Positions 8,466-17,590 are shown, numbered from the stretch's first letter. The stretch: DNA of 64,000 nucleotides from JANLTX01 sp049840835 (GCA_049840835.1 JASGJG010000003.1:620001-684000); one strand, 5' to 3'. Notes: generated from the letters alone by a model not told the origin. Numbers and translations are program-made.

Positions 8466-8506
8466 CAGGGGGAGATGGTTTAAGAGAGTAGGTAAACTCA
8501 TCTCTA

Positions 8507-9319
8507 ATGGCTGAGCTAGAGATTCCTCTGGAGGGTGGGGCGGACTCAACTGTGGTTCGAGTCGGTCAGACAGTCCGGCGTGATGCTCGTTTCTGGTCTC
8601 CCGCCGTTCTCGATCTGCTACAGCATCTGGAGCGAGAAGGATTCGCCGGTGCGCCGCGTGCACTGGGTTTCGACGAGCAGGGGCGAGAGGTTCTGGGCTA
8701 CATTGAGGGAGAGGTCGGGCGAAGTACCGGCTTTATCCCAGAGCAGGGCGGTCGCTTCGGTGGTCGGCTCCCAGACTATGTCTGGCAGGACGATGTGCTG
8801 GTGCGGCTCGGCGCGCTCCTGCGGGCGTATCACGATGTGGCGGCGACCTTTCCCCGGGCTGGCCGCGCGTGGCGCCTGGAGACTCGGGAGCCTGTGGAGA
8901 CGATCTGCCACAATGATCTCACCCCATGGAACACTGTCTTTCAAGCGGGGCTGCCGGTGGCGTTTCTGGATTGGGACACGGCCACGCCCGGACCGCGTGC
9001 CTGGGATATCGGGTTTCTGGCCTGGCGCTGGATACCATTCTGGGGAGATGCGAAGTGTGAAGCGCACGGGCTCCCAACCGGCGTGGCGGAGAAGGCCCGG
9101 CGCTTTCGCTTGCTGCTAGAGGCGTATGGTATGGTGCCCGGCGTTGCTATCGTGCACACGGCAATTGAGCGGATGCAGGGTTTCCATGGGCACATGCGTA
9201 AGCTCGCCGCTGAAGGTTCCGAGTGGCAGGTGGAGCTCGCACGATGTGGCGTGCTCGACGAGGAAGCGCTGGAGATCGCCTGGGTTACCGAGCATGCCGC
9301 AGCGCTTGTGAAGTCATAG
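8507..9319 (+). CDS. Aminoglycoside phosphotransferase-family kinase-like protein
   Basis: 270 residues with the APH fold. The catalytic loop HNDLTPWN (about 136-143) holds the Brenner-type Asp and Asn, and FLDWDTATPGPRAWDIGFL (about 153-171) supplies the metal-binding DWD. The N-lobe is short (STVVRVGQTVRR, lysine not obvious). Such proteins phosphorylate small molecules such as aminoglycosides, choline or homoserine; the substrate cannot be inferred here. The DinB-like gene follows 24 bp downstream on the same strand. Confidence 0.87.
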   Translation: MAELEIPLEGGADSTVVRVGQTVRRDARFWSPAVLDLLQHLEREGFAGAPRALGFDEQGREVLGYIEGEVGRSTGFIPEQGGRFGGRLPDYVWQDDVLVRLGALLRAYHDVAATFPRAGRAWRLETREPVETICHNDLTPWNTVFQAGLPVAFLDWDTATPGPRAWDIGFLAWRWIPFWGDAKCEAHGLPTGVAEKARRFRLLLEAYGMVPGVAIVHTAIERMQGFHGHMRKLAAEGSEWQVELARCGVLDEEALEIAWVTEHAAALVKS

Positions 9320-9343
9320 GAAGCGCATAGTAAAATCAGGTCT

Positions 9344-9844
9344 ATGCAACTCAAACAGGCCCTTACGGAGCAGTTTCTGGCCGGACTCGCTATGCTGCGG
9401 GAGTGCGTGGAGCAGTGCCCGGACGAGCTCTGGGTAGCCATCATCGATAAGCCTCCGCGTACTTTCTGGCGCATTGCCTACCATACGCTCTTTTATTCCC
9501 ACTTTTACCTGGCGCAGCAGCATACCGATTTCACGCCGTGGGAGAAGCACGTTCCGCATGCGATCATGACGTTTGCAGACGAAGGGCAGCAGCTTCCCCC
9601 GGAAGGCACGGTCTACACCAGAAGTAACATTCTGGAGTACATCGACTTTCTAAGCGAGCGAGTCGGCGCCATGATCGACAGCCTTGATCTGGAGTCCACC
9701 GAGAGTGGCTTTCCCTGGTACCAGGATTTTCCGAAGCTGAACCATCTTCTGCTCACCCTGAGGCATCTTGGTGTCCACACTGGTCAGCTTCAAGAGCTCC
9801 TTTGCGCTCACGGCATCGAGCCCGGCTGGATTTCGAGGTGCTAA
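9344..9844 (+). CDS. DinB-like four-helix bundle protein
   Basis: 166 residues with the DinB/YfiT-type architecture: IAYHTLFYSHFYL at about 45-57 and LRHLGVHTGQL near residue 145 give the three metal-binding histidines. The family is divalent-metal-binding; members include thiol-dependent transferases. The start follows the kinase-like gene, and the 3' end nearly meets the convergent TPR gene, leaving no room for a separate terminator. Confidence 0.85.
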   Translation: MQLKQALTEQFLAGLAMLRECVEQCPDELWVAIIDKPPRTFWRIAYHTLFYSHFYLAQQHTDFTPWEKHVPHAIMTFADEGQQLPPEGTVYTRSNILEYIDFLSERVGAMIDSLDLESTESGFPWYQDFPKLNHLLLTLRHLGVHTGQLQELLCAHGIEPGWISRC

Positions 9845-9848
9845 CCTC

Positions 9849-11177
9849 TCAGGAAATCTCTTCGTCATCGTCTAAGGGGGCCTGCTGGTCAGGGCCAATA
9901 AACTGCTCTATCAGCTTCTGAACAGCGGCTTTGACAGCCGGTTTTGGAGTCCCCTTTTTCAAGAAGTGCTGCAATTCTCGAATACCGAAGCGGCGCTCTG
10001 TAGTGGAGACTCCACTCGCCTTGGCGTCCGAATAGCTTTTAAGCGCCTTATCTGCCATTCCCAACCGTGCATAGGCACAGGCTATGGTTATGCGGACTTC
10101 GGTCTCCGAACTATCCAGCTTTAAGGCTTTCTGTCCACTGTTAATGGCTAGCTGGAACTGAGACGCACGGTACTGATACAGGGCCATGGCGGTCCAGGGA
10201 GTGTCTTCTTCTGGGGCTAGTTGAGCGGCTTTCCGGGTGTCTGCTACTGCCTTCGCATAGTCTCCTTTTTTCGCGAAAGCTCTGGCTCGCCCCATGTACC
10301 CCTCCCAGGCTTTTGGGTCTATGGAAAGCAAGTGCGTCATATCGGCAATCGCCGGGTCATATTTCTTCTCTAATAGATACAGCTCCGCTCGGTGCTGATA
10401 GGCGGCTGTGTACTTCGGGTCAGCGGCAATGGCTTTTCCAAACGCCGCAATCGCTTTGGCAAACGGTAGAGAGGACCGATTCATGCCACTTTCTTCGTAG
10501 GCAATACCCAGCGCGAACTGTATGGCGGCATCCCTGGGTTTCAGAGCGAGCGCGTTTTCAAAGGCAGAAATGGAGCCGGTGTAGTTCCGCTGCGAAAGCA
10601 GCGAATATCCCTCGTCGCGTTTGACCTCGAAGGGCGCGCGTTTCTTGAGCAGGGGATCCGGCGGTGGCGCTCCCTCCAGTACAAACCGGCCCTGACCAAG
10701 AGTATCTCCCTTCCAGCGGTATGTATCTATCTTTTTTCGCTCACCCACATAGGCGGAGTGATGTACCTGTAGTCGCTTGCCATCCGTCGTTACTTCTTCA
10801 ATGAAATAGCCGGGCCGGTTGTAGAGGCGCTGCGCTCGGCCACCGTCATTCAGGGGGCTCCAGCAGATGAACCAGACGCGTCGCTCAGGAACATGGGGGT
10901 CGTGTGGGTTCTCCGTTAAAAAGGTGCAGTAGAAAAGCCGCCCGCTGTTATCCCCTTTGTCAAAGCGGGAGTCCGTGAAAAAGTCTCTATCCGGCTGCTC
11001 GGTATTCACGGGGCCAGTAGGCGAGGCGCGAACGGTGCGACCATTGTAAAACAGGTCCGGTGGAGGCGGAACGGCATTCATATTCGGAACCCGTGCTGGA
11101 GCGAAGGGGTCTGCTGGCTCTAACCGTCTTTTCATAGCCGCTACTGTACCAGAGACTGAGGAACCGAAGGCTGTCAT
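9849..11177 (-). CDS. TPR-repeat protein
   Basis: A cytosolic protein of about 440 residues; the start is taken at the ATG at 11177 (MTAFGSS), with ATG 11135 as an alternative. The N-terminal about 170 residues are an unrecognised beta-rich domain (RVWFICWSPLN, RLQVHHSAYVGERKK). From about residue 185 there are roughly six tetratricopeptide repeats (YSLLSQRNYTGSISAFENAL, YTAAYQHRAELYLLEKKYDPA, KALKLDSSETEVRITIACAYARLG). It ends in the acidic tail DDDEEIS. TPRs serve as a protein-binding scaffold; the partner is unknown. Confidence 0.82.
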   Translation of the reverse strand: MTAFGSSVSGTVAAMKRRLEPADPFAPARVPNMNAVPPPPDLFYNGRTVRASPTGPVNTEQPDRDFFTDSRFDKGDNSGRLFYCTFLTENPHDPHVPERRVWFICWSPLNDGGRAQRLYNRPGYFIEEVTTDGKRLQVHHSAYVGERKKIDTYRWKGDTLGQGRFVLEGAPPPDPLLKKRAPFEVKRDEGYSLLSQRNYTGSISAFENALALKPRDAAIQFALGIAYEESGMNRSSLPFAKAIAAFGKAIAADPKYTAAYQHRAELYLLEKKYDPAIADMTHLLSIDPKAWEGYMGRARAFAKKGDYAKAVADTRKAAQLAPEEDTPWTAMALYQYRASQFQLAINSGQKALKLDSSETEVRITIACAYARLGMADKALKSYSDAKASGVSTTERRFGIRELQHFLKKGTPKPAVKAAVQKLIEQFIGPDQQAPLDDDEEIS

Positions 11178-11195
11178 GGTGCATCCATGACACTG

Positions 11196-11257
11196 TCCTG
11201 GATGCTCACGCAAAGAAGCATGAAGCATCCAAAGCGCGAGGAGACAACGTTGTGAAC
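11196..11257 (+). repeat. Direct repeat copy 1
   Basis: A 62-bp stretch beginning TCCTGGATGCTCACGC matches 13215-13276 at 52 of 62 positions in the same orientation. The differences show no third-codon bias, so it behaves as a DNA repeat rather than a conserved peptide. GGATGC...GCATCC inside forms a small inverted repeat. The two copies bracket the AT-rich cassette. Confidence 0.75.
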
Positions 11258-11339
11258 ACACCCACTACAGAGAACAACTACAGCACTAGTAGCAAAAGCA
11301 CGACAGGCTCAAAAGAAACTCCTATATATTAGTTGGAAT

Positions 11340-11900
11340 TTATATAGAATTCAAAATATATTCAAGCCTATCCTTTATAGGCATAATTGGTATGGTTTTT
11401 ACTTGATATCCTAAAGATTCATAAGTGGATTTTGTGATTTTACTTAAATGTTTCGAGTCTTCCTCACTGCTTGTTCTGCCTGTTTCCGGGCGAGGTTGGA
11501 ATGGCGTAATTAAGTCAAGTAAATAAACATGTGTATATCTGCCAGTTAGATTTATATTGTCAAGTATTTTGGGGGTATCTATATTTTTTACTCGACAATA
11601 AGCAATGATATCGATCAAACTACGATCAAAGAAAACCGGCTGATTTAAATCGGCAACTTCTTTCTCAAGATCTAGTTGAAGTCGAGCTAGCCTTAATTGA
11701 AAGTCCGCGCGATTATTTTTTCTCCAATCGCTTTGAAGGCTTACTCCCTTCTGTTTATTAAGATCATTTATCAAAATCATTGCTGATTCAGGAACGGTTG
11801 TAATGCCCACATTTTTAATCTCTTCTAGAAGTGTTGTTTTTCCAGAATGCTGTCCACCTGTTATTACAATACGGTGTGGTCGATTTTTATCTGTGTTCAT
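11340..11900 (-). CDS. AAA-type NTPase/kinase, NadR/AAA_28-like
   Basis: 186 residues from ATG 11900; a TTG two codons earlier is possible. The Walker A loop ITGGQHSGKTTLLEE lies at about 13-27. PVFFDRSLIDIIAYC (near residue 90) matches the family's Walker B region, with the DRS/DIxAY pattern of predicted ATP-dependent nucleotide kinases of the AAA_28 group. The region is strongly AT-rich, as are the next two genes, indicating foreign origin. The phosphoryl acceptor is unknown. Confidence 0.75.
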   Translation of the reverse strand: MNTDKNRPHRIVITGGQHSGKTTLLEEIKNVGITTVPESAMILINDLNKQKGVSLQSDWRKNNRADFQLRLARLQLDLEKEVADLNQPVFFDRSLIDIIAYCRVKNIDTPKILDNINLTGRYTHVYLLDLITPFQPRPETGRTSSEEDSKHLSKITKSTYESLGYQVKTIPIMPIKDRLEYILNSI

Positions 11901-11936
11901 TAGCAACTAGTCTGTTAATTTGCCGCACACTTTGTA

Positions 11937-12341
11937 TTATTTATCTATCACTTGGGGGGGCAGTTTTGGGAGTTTCGATTCATCCTTCCACAAATATTCA
12001 CATGTATGTGTCAAGGCCCGCCCATCTTTGGATCTCCCTCGTTTAATTTCATCTAGAGTAACAATAGCAAAGTAATTATTACCACTGCTAATGTCATTTT
12101 TGATCAACTCAATAAGGTCATTGGAGAAAGTAGAATCCATTCTTAGTTCAAAAACGAGAAATAATTTTACTTCAAAATAAGAGTATCCTGGTAAATTATT
12201 AGGCCCTTCAAACACGGTTCGGATTTTGTTGAAGCTTACGCCATCTAATGAAGAATTCGGCATGCCTGCGTCACTCATTCTTTCTTTGATTTCACGAATA
12301 AGACACTGATACCAGCATTCTCTATCTGTTCTCTGACTCAA
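11937..12341 (-). CDS. Hypothetical protein in the AT-rich cassette
   Basis: 134 residues starting MSQRTDRECWYQCL. It has mixed alpha/beta character with a YSYFEVKLFLVFELRM strand region and a C-terminal tail rich in Lys and Pro. I recognise no motif. It lies upstream of the AAA protein on the same strand, with the same low-GC composition, so it is probably part of the same operon. Confidence 0.6.
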   Translation of the reverse strand: MSQRTDRECWYQCLIREIKERMSDAGMPNSSLDGVSFNKIRTVFEGPNNLPGYSYFEVKLFLVFELRMDSTFSNDLIELIKNDISSGNNYFAIVTLDEIKRGRSKDGRALTHTCEYLWKDESKLPKLPPQVIDK

Positions 12342-12386
12342 ACCATTTCATTAATTGAATAAGATGCTTACCCTTGATATAAAACC

Positions 12387-12703
12387 TTATATCCAAATAG
12401 TCCCTGCTTTTCTCATCAGTGCATTCAGGACGAATTCAAACTTGTCAAGGTCAGGTTTTGCAGATTGGAAATACTTAAAAGCGCCTCCGATAGGACTAAG
12501 CGCATTTCTTTTGGATTTTGCAGTAGTATTAAATGATTTGTTTCTAGAGAAATCTTCAAAAGTGGGGATATTGATATCCTGATTTCTTCTTCTTTTTTTG
12601 ACAGTGAGCACATTAATGCTCTTGCGTTCCAATAATTTTGGTTTGCTAGCCAATTAATACCTTTTTCTGCAGCAATTTGAGCAAAAGGTTCCCACAAGTT
12701 CAT
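12387..12703 (-). CDS. Small hypothetical protein, apparently split at an A7 run
   Basis: The first frame starts at ATG 12703 (MNLWEPFAQIAAEKGINWLA) and degenerates after SLSKKEEE. A second frame, joined at the A7 tract near 12590, gives a more protein-like end (NIPTFEDFSRNKSF, GGAFKYFQSAKPDLDKFEF) and stops at 12387. The restored protein is about 105 residues. Homopolymer slippage or a sequencing error explains it best; programmed frameshifting cannot be excluded. Function unknown. Confidence 0.5.
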
Positions 12704-13210
12704 TGTATTCCTCGATTCGTATTATACTCTGAGAATGTGCTGTTGTCCGCCCTGCTTATCTATATTTTTAAATTATGTTTGTTCAAGCCCTGGAGGCGGT
12801 AACGTTTGTCAACTTCTGCGCTTCCCTTATGCTGTCTCCATTCTTTATGGAGACTAATAGCCCTCGACCGGAACGTATGGGGCCAATAAATTCTTTATTT
12901 CTGCATAAACAGTTCTACGACGAATCATCTGGTACATATCACGTTGGTCAATTCTGTGTTCGGTAAGCAACTGCGTTGGTTATACCACTGTTCGAAAGAG
13001 GGGAGAGGCTCCGCTCATGCTTATTTCTGTTGCCTATAGGTTAGTGTTCAGGTGACACCGGAGCTAATGAGGCTTCCCGCTTCTTCTCGGTTTTTTATAT
13101 ACTCGTAAACACCTCACCCTTGGCTGGTTAATTTATAGTCTAATGCGAGTTTATGCTGGCGCTTTTGACACAGGAGCAGAGAAAACCTGGGCTATCACTC
13201 ATCGAATACA
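12704..13210. other. Non-coding part of the AT-rich cassette
   Basis: About 500 bp between the small split gene and the DUF6785 gene. It holds only short reading frames without coding character or ribosome-binding sites. Promoters for the divergent genes on both sides are expected here but no convincing one is visible. Confidence 0.5.
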
Positions 13211-15235
13211 ATGATCCTGGATGCTCACGCAGGGAAGCGGGAAGCATCCAAAGCGCGAAGAGACGATGCAGTGAGCCTGGCGACCACAGAAATCAATCAC
13301 CGCGGCAAAGGTGTTACGGGAAGGGCCGTCACTATTGGGCTGGCGTGCGCCGCTTTCTTCGCCGCGTTTACCCCCTACAACGATATCAAGATCGGGGCAA
13401 CTATGATCGCGGGGAACCAGTTTCCCGTGGGCGCTCTCTTCGTGGTACTGGTGCTAGTGGCGGGGAACGCACTCCTGTATGCTCTCAAAAGGCCAGAGAG
13501 AGCCTTCGCGCCGGGAGAACTGCTCACTATCTGGATACTCATTCTGGTCGCCTCGGGCATTCCCTCCGGCGGCATGATGCGCTTTCTCATTCCCCATATC
13601 GTCGCGCCGCACTATCACTCCAACACCGTGAATGGCTGGGAGGGCAAGGTCTGGGCGGAGGCTCCCGCGTATCTCAAGATCCAGGACCATGCCGCCGTGC
13701 TGGCGTTCTACGAGGGCTATCCGCGCGGCAAAGAGCATGTCCCCTGGGAAGCCTGGATCGTGCCGCTGGTTGCCTGGCTCACGCTCGCCGCGCTGTTTCT
13801 GGTCGCTTCGTTCTGCGTTGCCAGCCTCTTGAGGAAACAGTGGGTAGAGCACGAGAAATTCGCTTTCCCCCTGGTGGTCATCCCCATGCTGGTCGCCGAA
13901 TCACCCGAGCCGGGGCGGTGGGCCAATCCCTGGCTGCGCAGCCCGCTCCTGTGGGCAGGTGTGCTGCTCACCAGCGCCGTGCACAGTGTCAAAGGGATGC
14001 ACCTGCTCTATCCTCAGATTCCGGATATCCCGCTCCAGTGGAACCTGATTGACTTCTTCAGCGCGCCGCCCTGGAACCAGCTAGATGTATTTCCGATAGC
14101 GCTCTACCCGCTCATGATCGGCCTCACGTACCTGCTCCCTCGCGAAGTCGCCTTCTCGTTCTGGTTCTTCTTTCTGGTGTACAAGTTTGAGATACTGCTC
14201 TGCGCTATCTACAACTGGCAGATGCCGGGCACGCTCGGAGGGCACGGCTCCAAGCAGTTCCACGCGCTCCAATCGTTTGGCGGCGCGGCGGGGCTGCTGG
14301 CCTGGGTCGCCTGGTCAGGGCGCGCCCACTGGAAGGCACTCTGGGAGCGATCCCATATAAAGACCGCAGAACCGTGCGAGCTGCTTTCTGCCCGCGCAAC
14401 GCTGGGCGGGTTGCTGCTCTCCTATGGGGGAATTGCGCTCTGGCTGGCGCTGGCGCATGTTGGTTTACCCGTCATCGTGCTGTCGCTTTTTCTGATGACC
14501 CTGGTGCTGGTCGTCATTTCCTGGATGGTCTGTCAGGCGGGCATGCTGTTCGTGCAGACCGCCTATAGCTCTATAGACATTGTCGCTCCCATTCGGGGAA
14601 CCGCAGGGCTACCCGTTGGGCCGCTTTATACCGAGTACCGCTTCGAGTCGTCGTTCTTTCTGAACACTCGCGAGATGGCGGCCCCGTCGATATTAGAGGG
14701 AGCGAAAGCGGCGCAGTCCCTCAGTTTCTCCGCTGCCCGACTGCTGAAAGCGATGGCGGCCTCCGTGGCGCTTACCGTGCTTATCTCCGCCGTCGCCTCC
14801 GTGATGCTGCCTTACTACAGTGGAGGAGCGACCTCTATCGGCAATGATTGGGTGTACAACGCCGCGCCCCAGAAACCATTGCAGCTTTTCGGCGGCATGG
14901 CAAACGTGCCCTATATCGGCTCCTGGACGAACGGGCTACACGTGCTGGGAGGCTTCGTAGGAGTTCTGGGGCTGCTGCTTGCCCGCGCGTACCTGGGCTG
15001 GGGTCTGCATCCCATCGGGTTTCTGGGAGCGTCAGTATCGGCCACACATCAGCTCTGGTTCTCCATGCTTCTGGGCTGGCTGGTGAAGACTCTGGTGCTG
15101 CGCTACGGCGGTATGCGCCTGTTTCTGCGCCTGCTGCCCTTCTTTCTGGGCCTGATCATAGGCGATGTACTGAGCGCCGTACTCTGGATAGGGCTGGGCC
15201 ACGCCACCGGAATCGGCTACCGAATCCTGCCGTGA
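13211..15235 (+). CDS. DUF6785-family polytopic membrane protein
   Basis: 674 residues with about 14 hydrophobic segments, matching in length and pattern the large DUF6785/DUF6784-type membrane proteins found in Armatimonadota and Planctomycetota, which look like peptide-transporter relatives. Recognisable features are an N-terminal AFFAAFTPYNDIKIGATMI, GIPSGGMMRFLIPHIV, FPLVVIPMLV and the C-terminal GLIIGDVLSAVLWIGLG. The first 20 codons lie in a DNA repeat; GTG 13271, preceded by GAAGAGA, may be the true start. Transport function is inferred only from topology. Confidence 0.85.
   Translation: MILDAHAGKREASKARRDDAVSLATTEINHRGKGVTGRAVTIGLACAAFFAAFTPYNDIKIGATMIAGNQFPVGALFVVLVLVAGNALLYALKRPERAFAPGELLTIWILILVASGIPSGGMMRFLIPHIVAPHYHSNTVNGWEGKVWAEAPAYLKIQDHAAVLAFYEGYPRGKEHVPWEAWIVPLVAWLTLAALFLVASFCVASLLRKQWVEHEKFAFPLVVIPMLVAESPEPGRWANPWLRSPLLWAGVLLTSAVHSVKGMHLLYPQIPDIPLQWNLIDFFSAPPWNQLDVFPIALYPLMIGLTYLLPREVAFSFWFFFLVYKFEILLCAIYNWQMPGTLGGHGSKQFHALQSFGGAAGLLAWVAWSGRAHWKALWERSHIKTAEPCELLSARATLGGLLLSYGGIALWLALAHVGLPVIVLSLFLMTLVLVVISWMVCQAGMLFVQTAYSSIDIVAPIRGTAGLPVGPLYTEYRFESSFFLNTREMAAPSILEGAKAAQSLSFSAARLLKAMAASVALTVLISAVASVMLPYYSGGATSIGNDWVYNAAPQKPLQLFGGMANVPYIGSWTNGLHVLGGFVGVLGLLLARAYLGWGLHPIGFLGASVSATHQLWFSMLLGWLVKTLVLRYGGMRLFLRLLPFFLGLIIGDVLSAVLWIGLGHATGIGYRILP
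13215..13276 (+). repeat. Direct repeat copy 2
   Basis: Partner of 11196-11257 (52/62 identical, same orientation). This copy covers the 5' end of the DUF6785 gene: ATG 13211 lies at its left border and the alternative GTG start 13271 near its right border. Confidence 0.75.
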
Positions 15236-15331
15236 AAGCGAGCAGGCAAATGTCGGAACGTCAGAGACGGGCTGTATACGCGAAGTCCTTCTGGATAATT
15301 TCCTGGCCAACCACATATCGAATAAAAGGAG

Positions 15332-15718
15332 TTATCCGGTATAGCAGTGTCTCGAAGGTTGCCCAACGGAAGTTGGTAGGCGTTCCAGGAGAGCCTCAGC
15401 CTCCGGCAAAGCGCGGTATGCTTCGATGCGCTGGTAGAAGAAGTATTGCTGCTCGAACTGACCAAGCAGGGCTAAGTTGCGCTTGAGGCGGGTGTAGTCG
15501 CGGAACTCTTGCAGCCACCGGAGACAAACGGAGTGAAACGTCCTGAGGTATATCTCGTTCAGATTGACGCTGACACCAATCTCCGCAAGGCGGTTAGAGG
15601 TACGAGTGACAAGCTCCTGCGCGACGGTCATATCACTGACGAGGTGAACGATACGCTCAACAAGTGTGTAAGTCTTGCCCGAACCTACACAGGACATTGC
15701 ATGAAACGAAAGGAACAA
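15332..15718 (-). pseudogene. Remnant of a UvrD/PcrA-family helicase
   Basis: The fragment shows VGSGKTYTLVERIVHLV (Walker A and following helix), then after a short internal deletion AQELVTRTSNRLAE, RTFHSVCLRWLQEF and LKRNLALLGQFEQQYFFYQR, all in the order of the UvrD helicase N-terminus. Motif II and everything after it are missing, and similarity ends near LLERLPT. It is therefore a decayed fragment. It overlaps nothing functional on the other strand apart from the leader of the protease gene. Confidence 0.75.
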
Positions 15719-15724
15719 CTAATC

Positions 15725-16558
15725 ATGGAAAATGATATTGATAAAACTCGGGAGATAGTGCGTGAAGTTGCTACGCATATGGTGGCATACACTGGTCAGT
15801 CACTCATCGGTATCTACGGCTATGTTGGCAATAATTTGTATCGTCTTGTGGGTACGAGTACTCTTTTTGCATTTAATGATCGTACCTACCTTCTGTCTGC
15901 CGCACACGTGTTGCGCCACGATGCGAACTACGAATACCTGGCTCATTATGCTGGTCCAGGAGTCCCTCCGCAAAAACTCCATCGAGTGGCAGAGGCGTAC
16001 GACGATGAACATGATGTTGCTCTAGTTGAGGTGTTCCCAGAGGCCATTGGCCCTACTGGCAAGGTAGCTCTGAGTATCGAGCACTTGGCGGCCGACGCCT
16101 CCGACTTGGCAGGCGACCTACTGTTCTTTCTTGGGTTACCAGGTGCTCTCAGCAAAACAGTAGGATTCAATGAACTCCATAGTGATGCTATGGGATATCC
16201 GACTCAACTTGCGGTTAACCAAGAAGGTGCTGGCTCTGGCTTCTTTACAATAGACTATGCTGCCGGAGACACCGGGATTGATCTCCAAGGCAACCCTACG
16301 CTGGCACCACCTCCGAACGGTGCCAGCGGTTCTGCGCTCTGGCGCACGAATCGGCGTGGTAAACGGCCTGACTGGCGACCAGAGGAGGCAAAAATTGTTG
16401 GTGTCCTTACTCGGTGGGTCAAAGAGGAGAAACTGATCGATGTTGCTTCGGTCGAAGCTGTCCACAAGCTTTTCGCAACTCTCGACACAACTTATAAGTC
16501 GTCCTCGACCCCACTGGTCGCTTCTGCGGAGAATACAACAAGCTCCCATAACACATAG
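15725..16558 (+). CDS. Intracellular trypsin-like serine protease domain protein
   Basis: 277 residues from ATG 15725 (AAAGGA upstream); longer readings run into the UvrD remnant. The chymotrypsin-type triad is in place: His61 in LLSAAHVL, Asp97 in EHDVALVEV and Ser201 in NGASGSALW (GxSGS). There is no signal peptide, so it should act in the cytoplasm, unlike most bacterial trypsin-like proteases. Cytoplasmic members of this family are frequent in defence and conflict systems. The HEPN-like gene follows after a 260-bp gap. Confidence 0.78.
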   Translation: MENDIDKTREIVREVATHMVAYTGQSLIGIYGYVGNNLYRLVGTSTLFAFNDRTYLLSAAHVLRHDANYEYLAHYAGPGVPPQKLHRVAEAYDDEHDVALVEVFPEAIGPTGKVALSIEHLAADASDLAGDLLFFLGLPGALSKTVGFNELHSDAMGYPTQLAVNQEGAGSGFFTIDYAAGDTGIDLQGNPTLAPPPNGASGSALWRTNRRGKRPDWRPEEAKIVGVLTRWVKEEKLIDVASVEAVHKLFATLDTTYKSSSTPLVASAENTTSSHNT

Positions 16559-16618
16559 TTTTATCCATGGCGACGCCTCAGCCTAGATATTCTAGATCAT
16601 TGCTCTGGCTCTTTTGTT

Positions 16619-16657
16619 GGTCAAGTTGACGCACCTACCAGTGTTGTCAACTTGACC
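16619..16657. repeat. 12-bp perfect inverted repeat between protease and HEPN-like gene
   Basis: GGTCAAGTTGAC (16619-16630) and GTCAACTTGACC (16646-16657) flank a 15-base spacer. There is no run of T after the right arm, so it looks more like an operator or recombination site than a terminator. On the minus strand it is followed by CAACAAAAG. Confidence 0.5.
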
Positions 16658-16817
16658 AGATAGAGACGATAGCCGTGGGGAAGGGAGCCGGATTTGTTCT
16701 AATCCCAAATGTCACGCACCCACATAGAAAGTGCACCTCTGCTACTATAGCTGATATAATTTTCAGGTTGAAGTCGCGCGTGAACAACCATAACCATGTC
16801 GCCAATAGGATAAGAAT

Positions 16818-17396
16818 ATGCCCGTAAATGAAGCCAATTTTTTCTTTCGTAGCCCTCGTTTAGAGCCAAATAGTCCTGAAGTTGTCAGTCAGCTATATCT
16901 TCTTCGACGCGACATAGACGCATGCTTTGGTATTGATCCAAACACGGGAAGTCCCATCAATTTTAGAACGATATGGCCAGGAGTTATGGCGATACTAGCA
17001 GGGGTTGATTTGCTTGGAAAATTTCTCGCAGGGGATGATACGCAAGGCCAAGTTGGAATCCGATTCCGAGATTTTCTTGAAAAATACTTTGGCCTAAGCA
17101 GTACTGATTCAGAAATAATTTATCAACTTCGGAACTCATTACTGCATTCGTTTGGTCTTTATTCCGAAACGAAGACCAAAACTTACAGATTCACTTTACG
17201 GGGCGGGCTTTCAGGATTGATTTCAAATCCTGCGGCAGATGAATATCATATAGACGTTGCTCGGCTGTACGACTTATTTGTAACTGCAGTTGATAAATTT
17301 CATGCGGACTTAAAAGATACCGCTCATGCCGATTACGCTCAGCGAGATGCTAATTTTATGAAGATGCTTCAGAAGCACGGTGCTATTAGTATTTAA
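16818..17396 (+). CDS. HEPN-like protein with RNxxxH motif
   Basis: 192 residues, helix-rich, no export signal. The motif R105-N-S-L-L-H110 followed by SFGLYS is the R-x4-6-H signature of HEPN-fold ribonucleases, with the typical Asn after the Arg. A preceding hydrophobic helix (WPGVMAILAGVDLLGKFL) fits the four-helix bundle. HEPN proteins act as RNases in toxin-antitoxin and phage-abortive systems, but many are only regulatory. Moderate AT content and the neighbouring integrase remnant suggest a mobile setting. Confidence 0.65.
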   Translation: MPVNEANFFFRSPRLEPNSPEVVSQLYLLRRDIDACFGIDPNTGSPINFRTIWPGVMAILAGVDLLGKFLAGDDTQGQVGIRFRDFLEKYFGLSSTDSEIIYQLRNSLLHSFGLYSETKTKTYRFTLRGGLSGLISNPAADEYHIDVARLYDLFVTAVDKFHADLKDTAHADYAQRDANFMKMLQKHGAISI

Positions 17397-17411
17397 TTAA
17401 ATTCAGTAGTC

Positions 17412-17590
17412 TCAAAATCGTATTCGCTCTATCTCATCAAGGCTAATTTCTTGCCCACTGCGGTCGTAGAGCTTCGCTGTTCGTGGGTCCGTATGGTTGG
17501 CAAGATTCTGGGCCTCCTTGAGGCTACCACCGTTCTCCAGGTAGAGCGTGATGCTGGTCGCCCGGAACGTATGGCACCCGATGATCTTAT
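17412..17590 (-). pseudogene. C-terminal remnant of a tyrosine recombinase/integrase
   Basis: Read on the minus strand, the sequence gives IIGCHTFRATSITLYLENGG, then LANHTDPRTAKLYDR, then EISLDEIERIRF and a stop at 17412. This is the catalytic C-terminus of a phage-type integrase, with the H-x-x-R pair (HTFR), the second His (NHT) and the nucleophilic Tyr (LYDR). Everything upstream is missing; the next gene starts at 17610. It marks an old recombination boundary. Confidence 0.75.

Noticed and set aside
12775..12966. 63-codon plus-strand frame in the AT-rich gap
   Set aside because: No ribosome-binding site and no protein-like pattern.
13153..14052. Overlapping plus-strand frame of 299 codons at the DUF6785 gene
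   Set aside because: Arg/Gly-rich out-of-frame translation of a membrane-protein gene.
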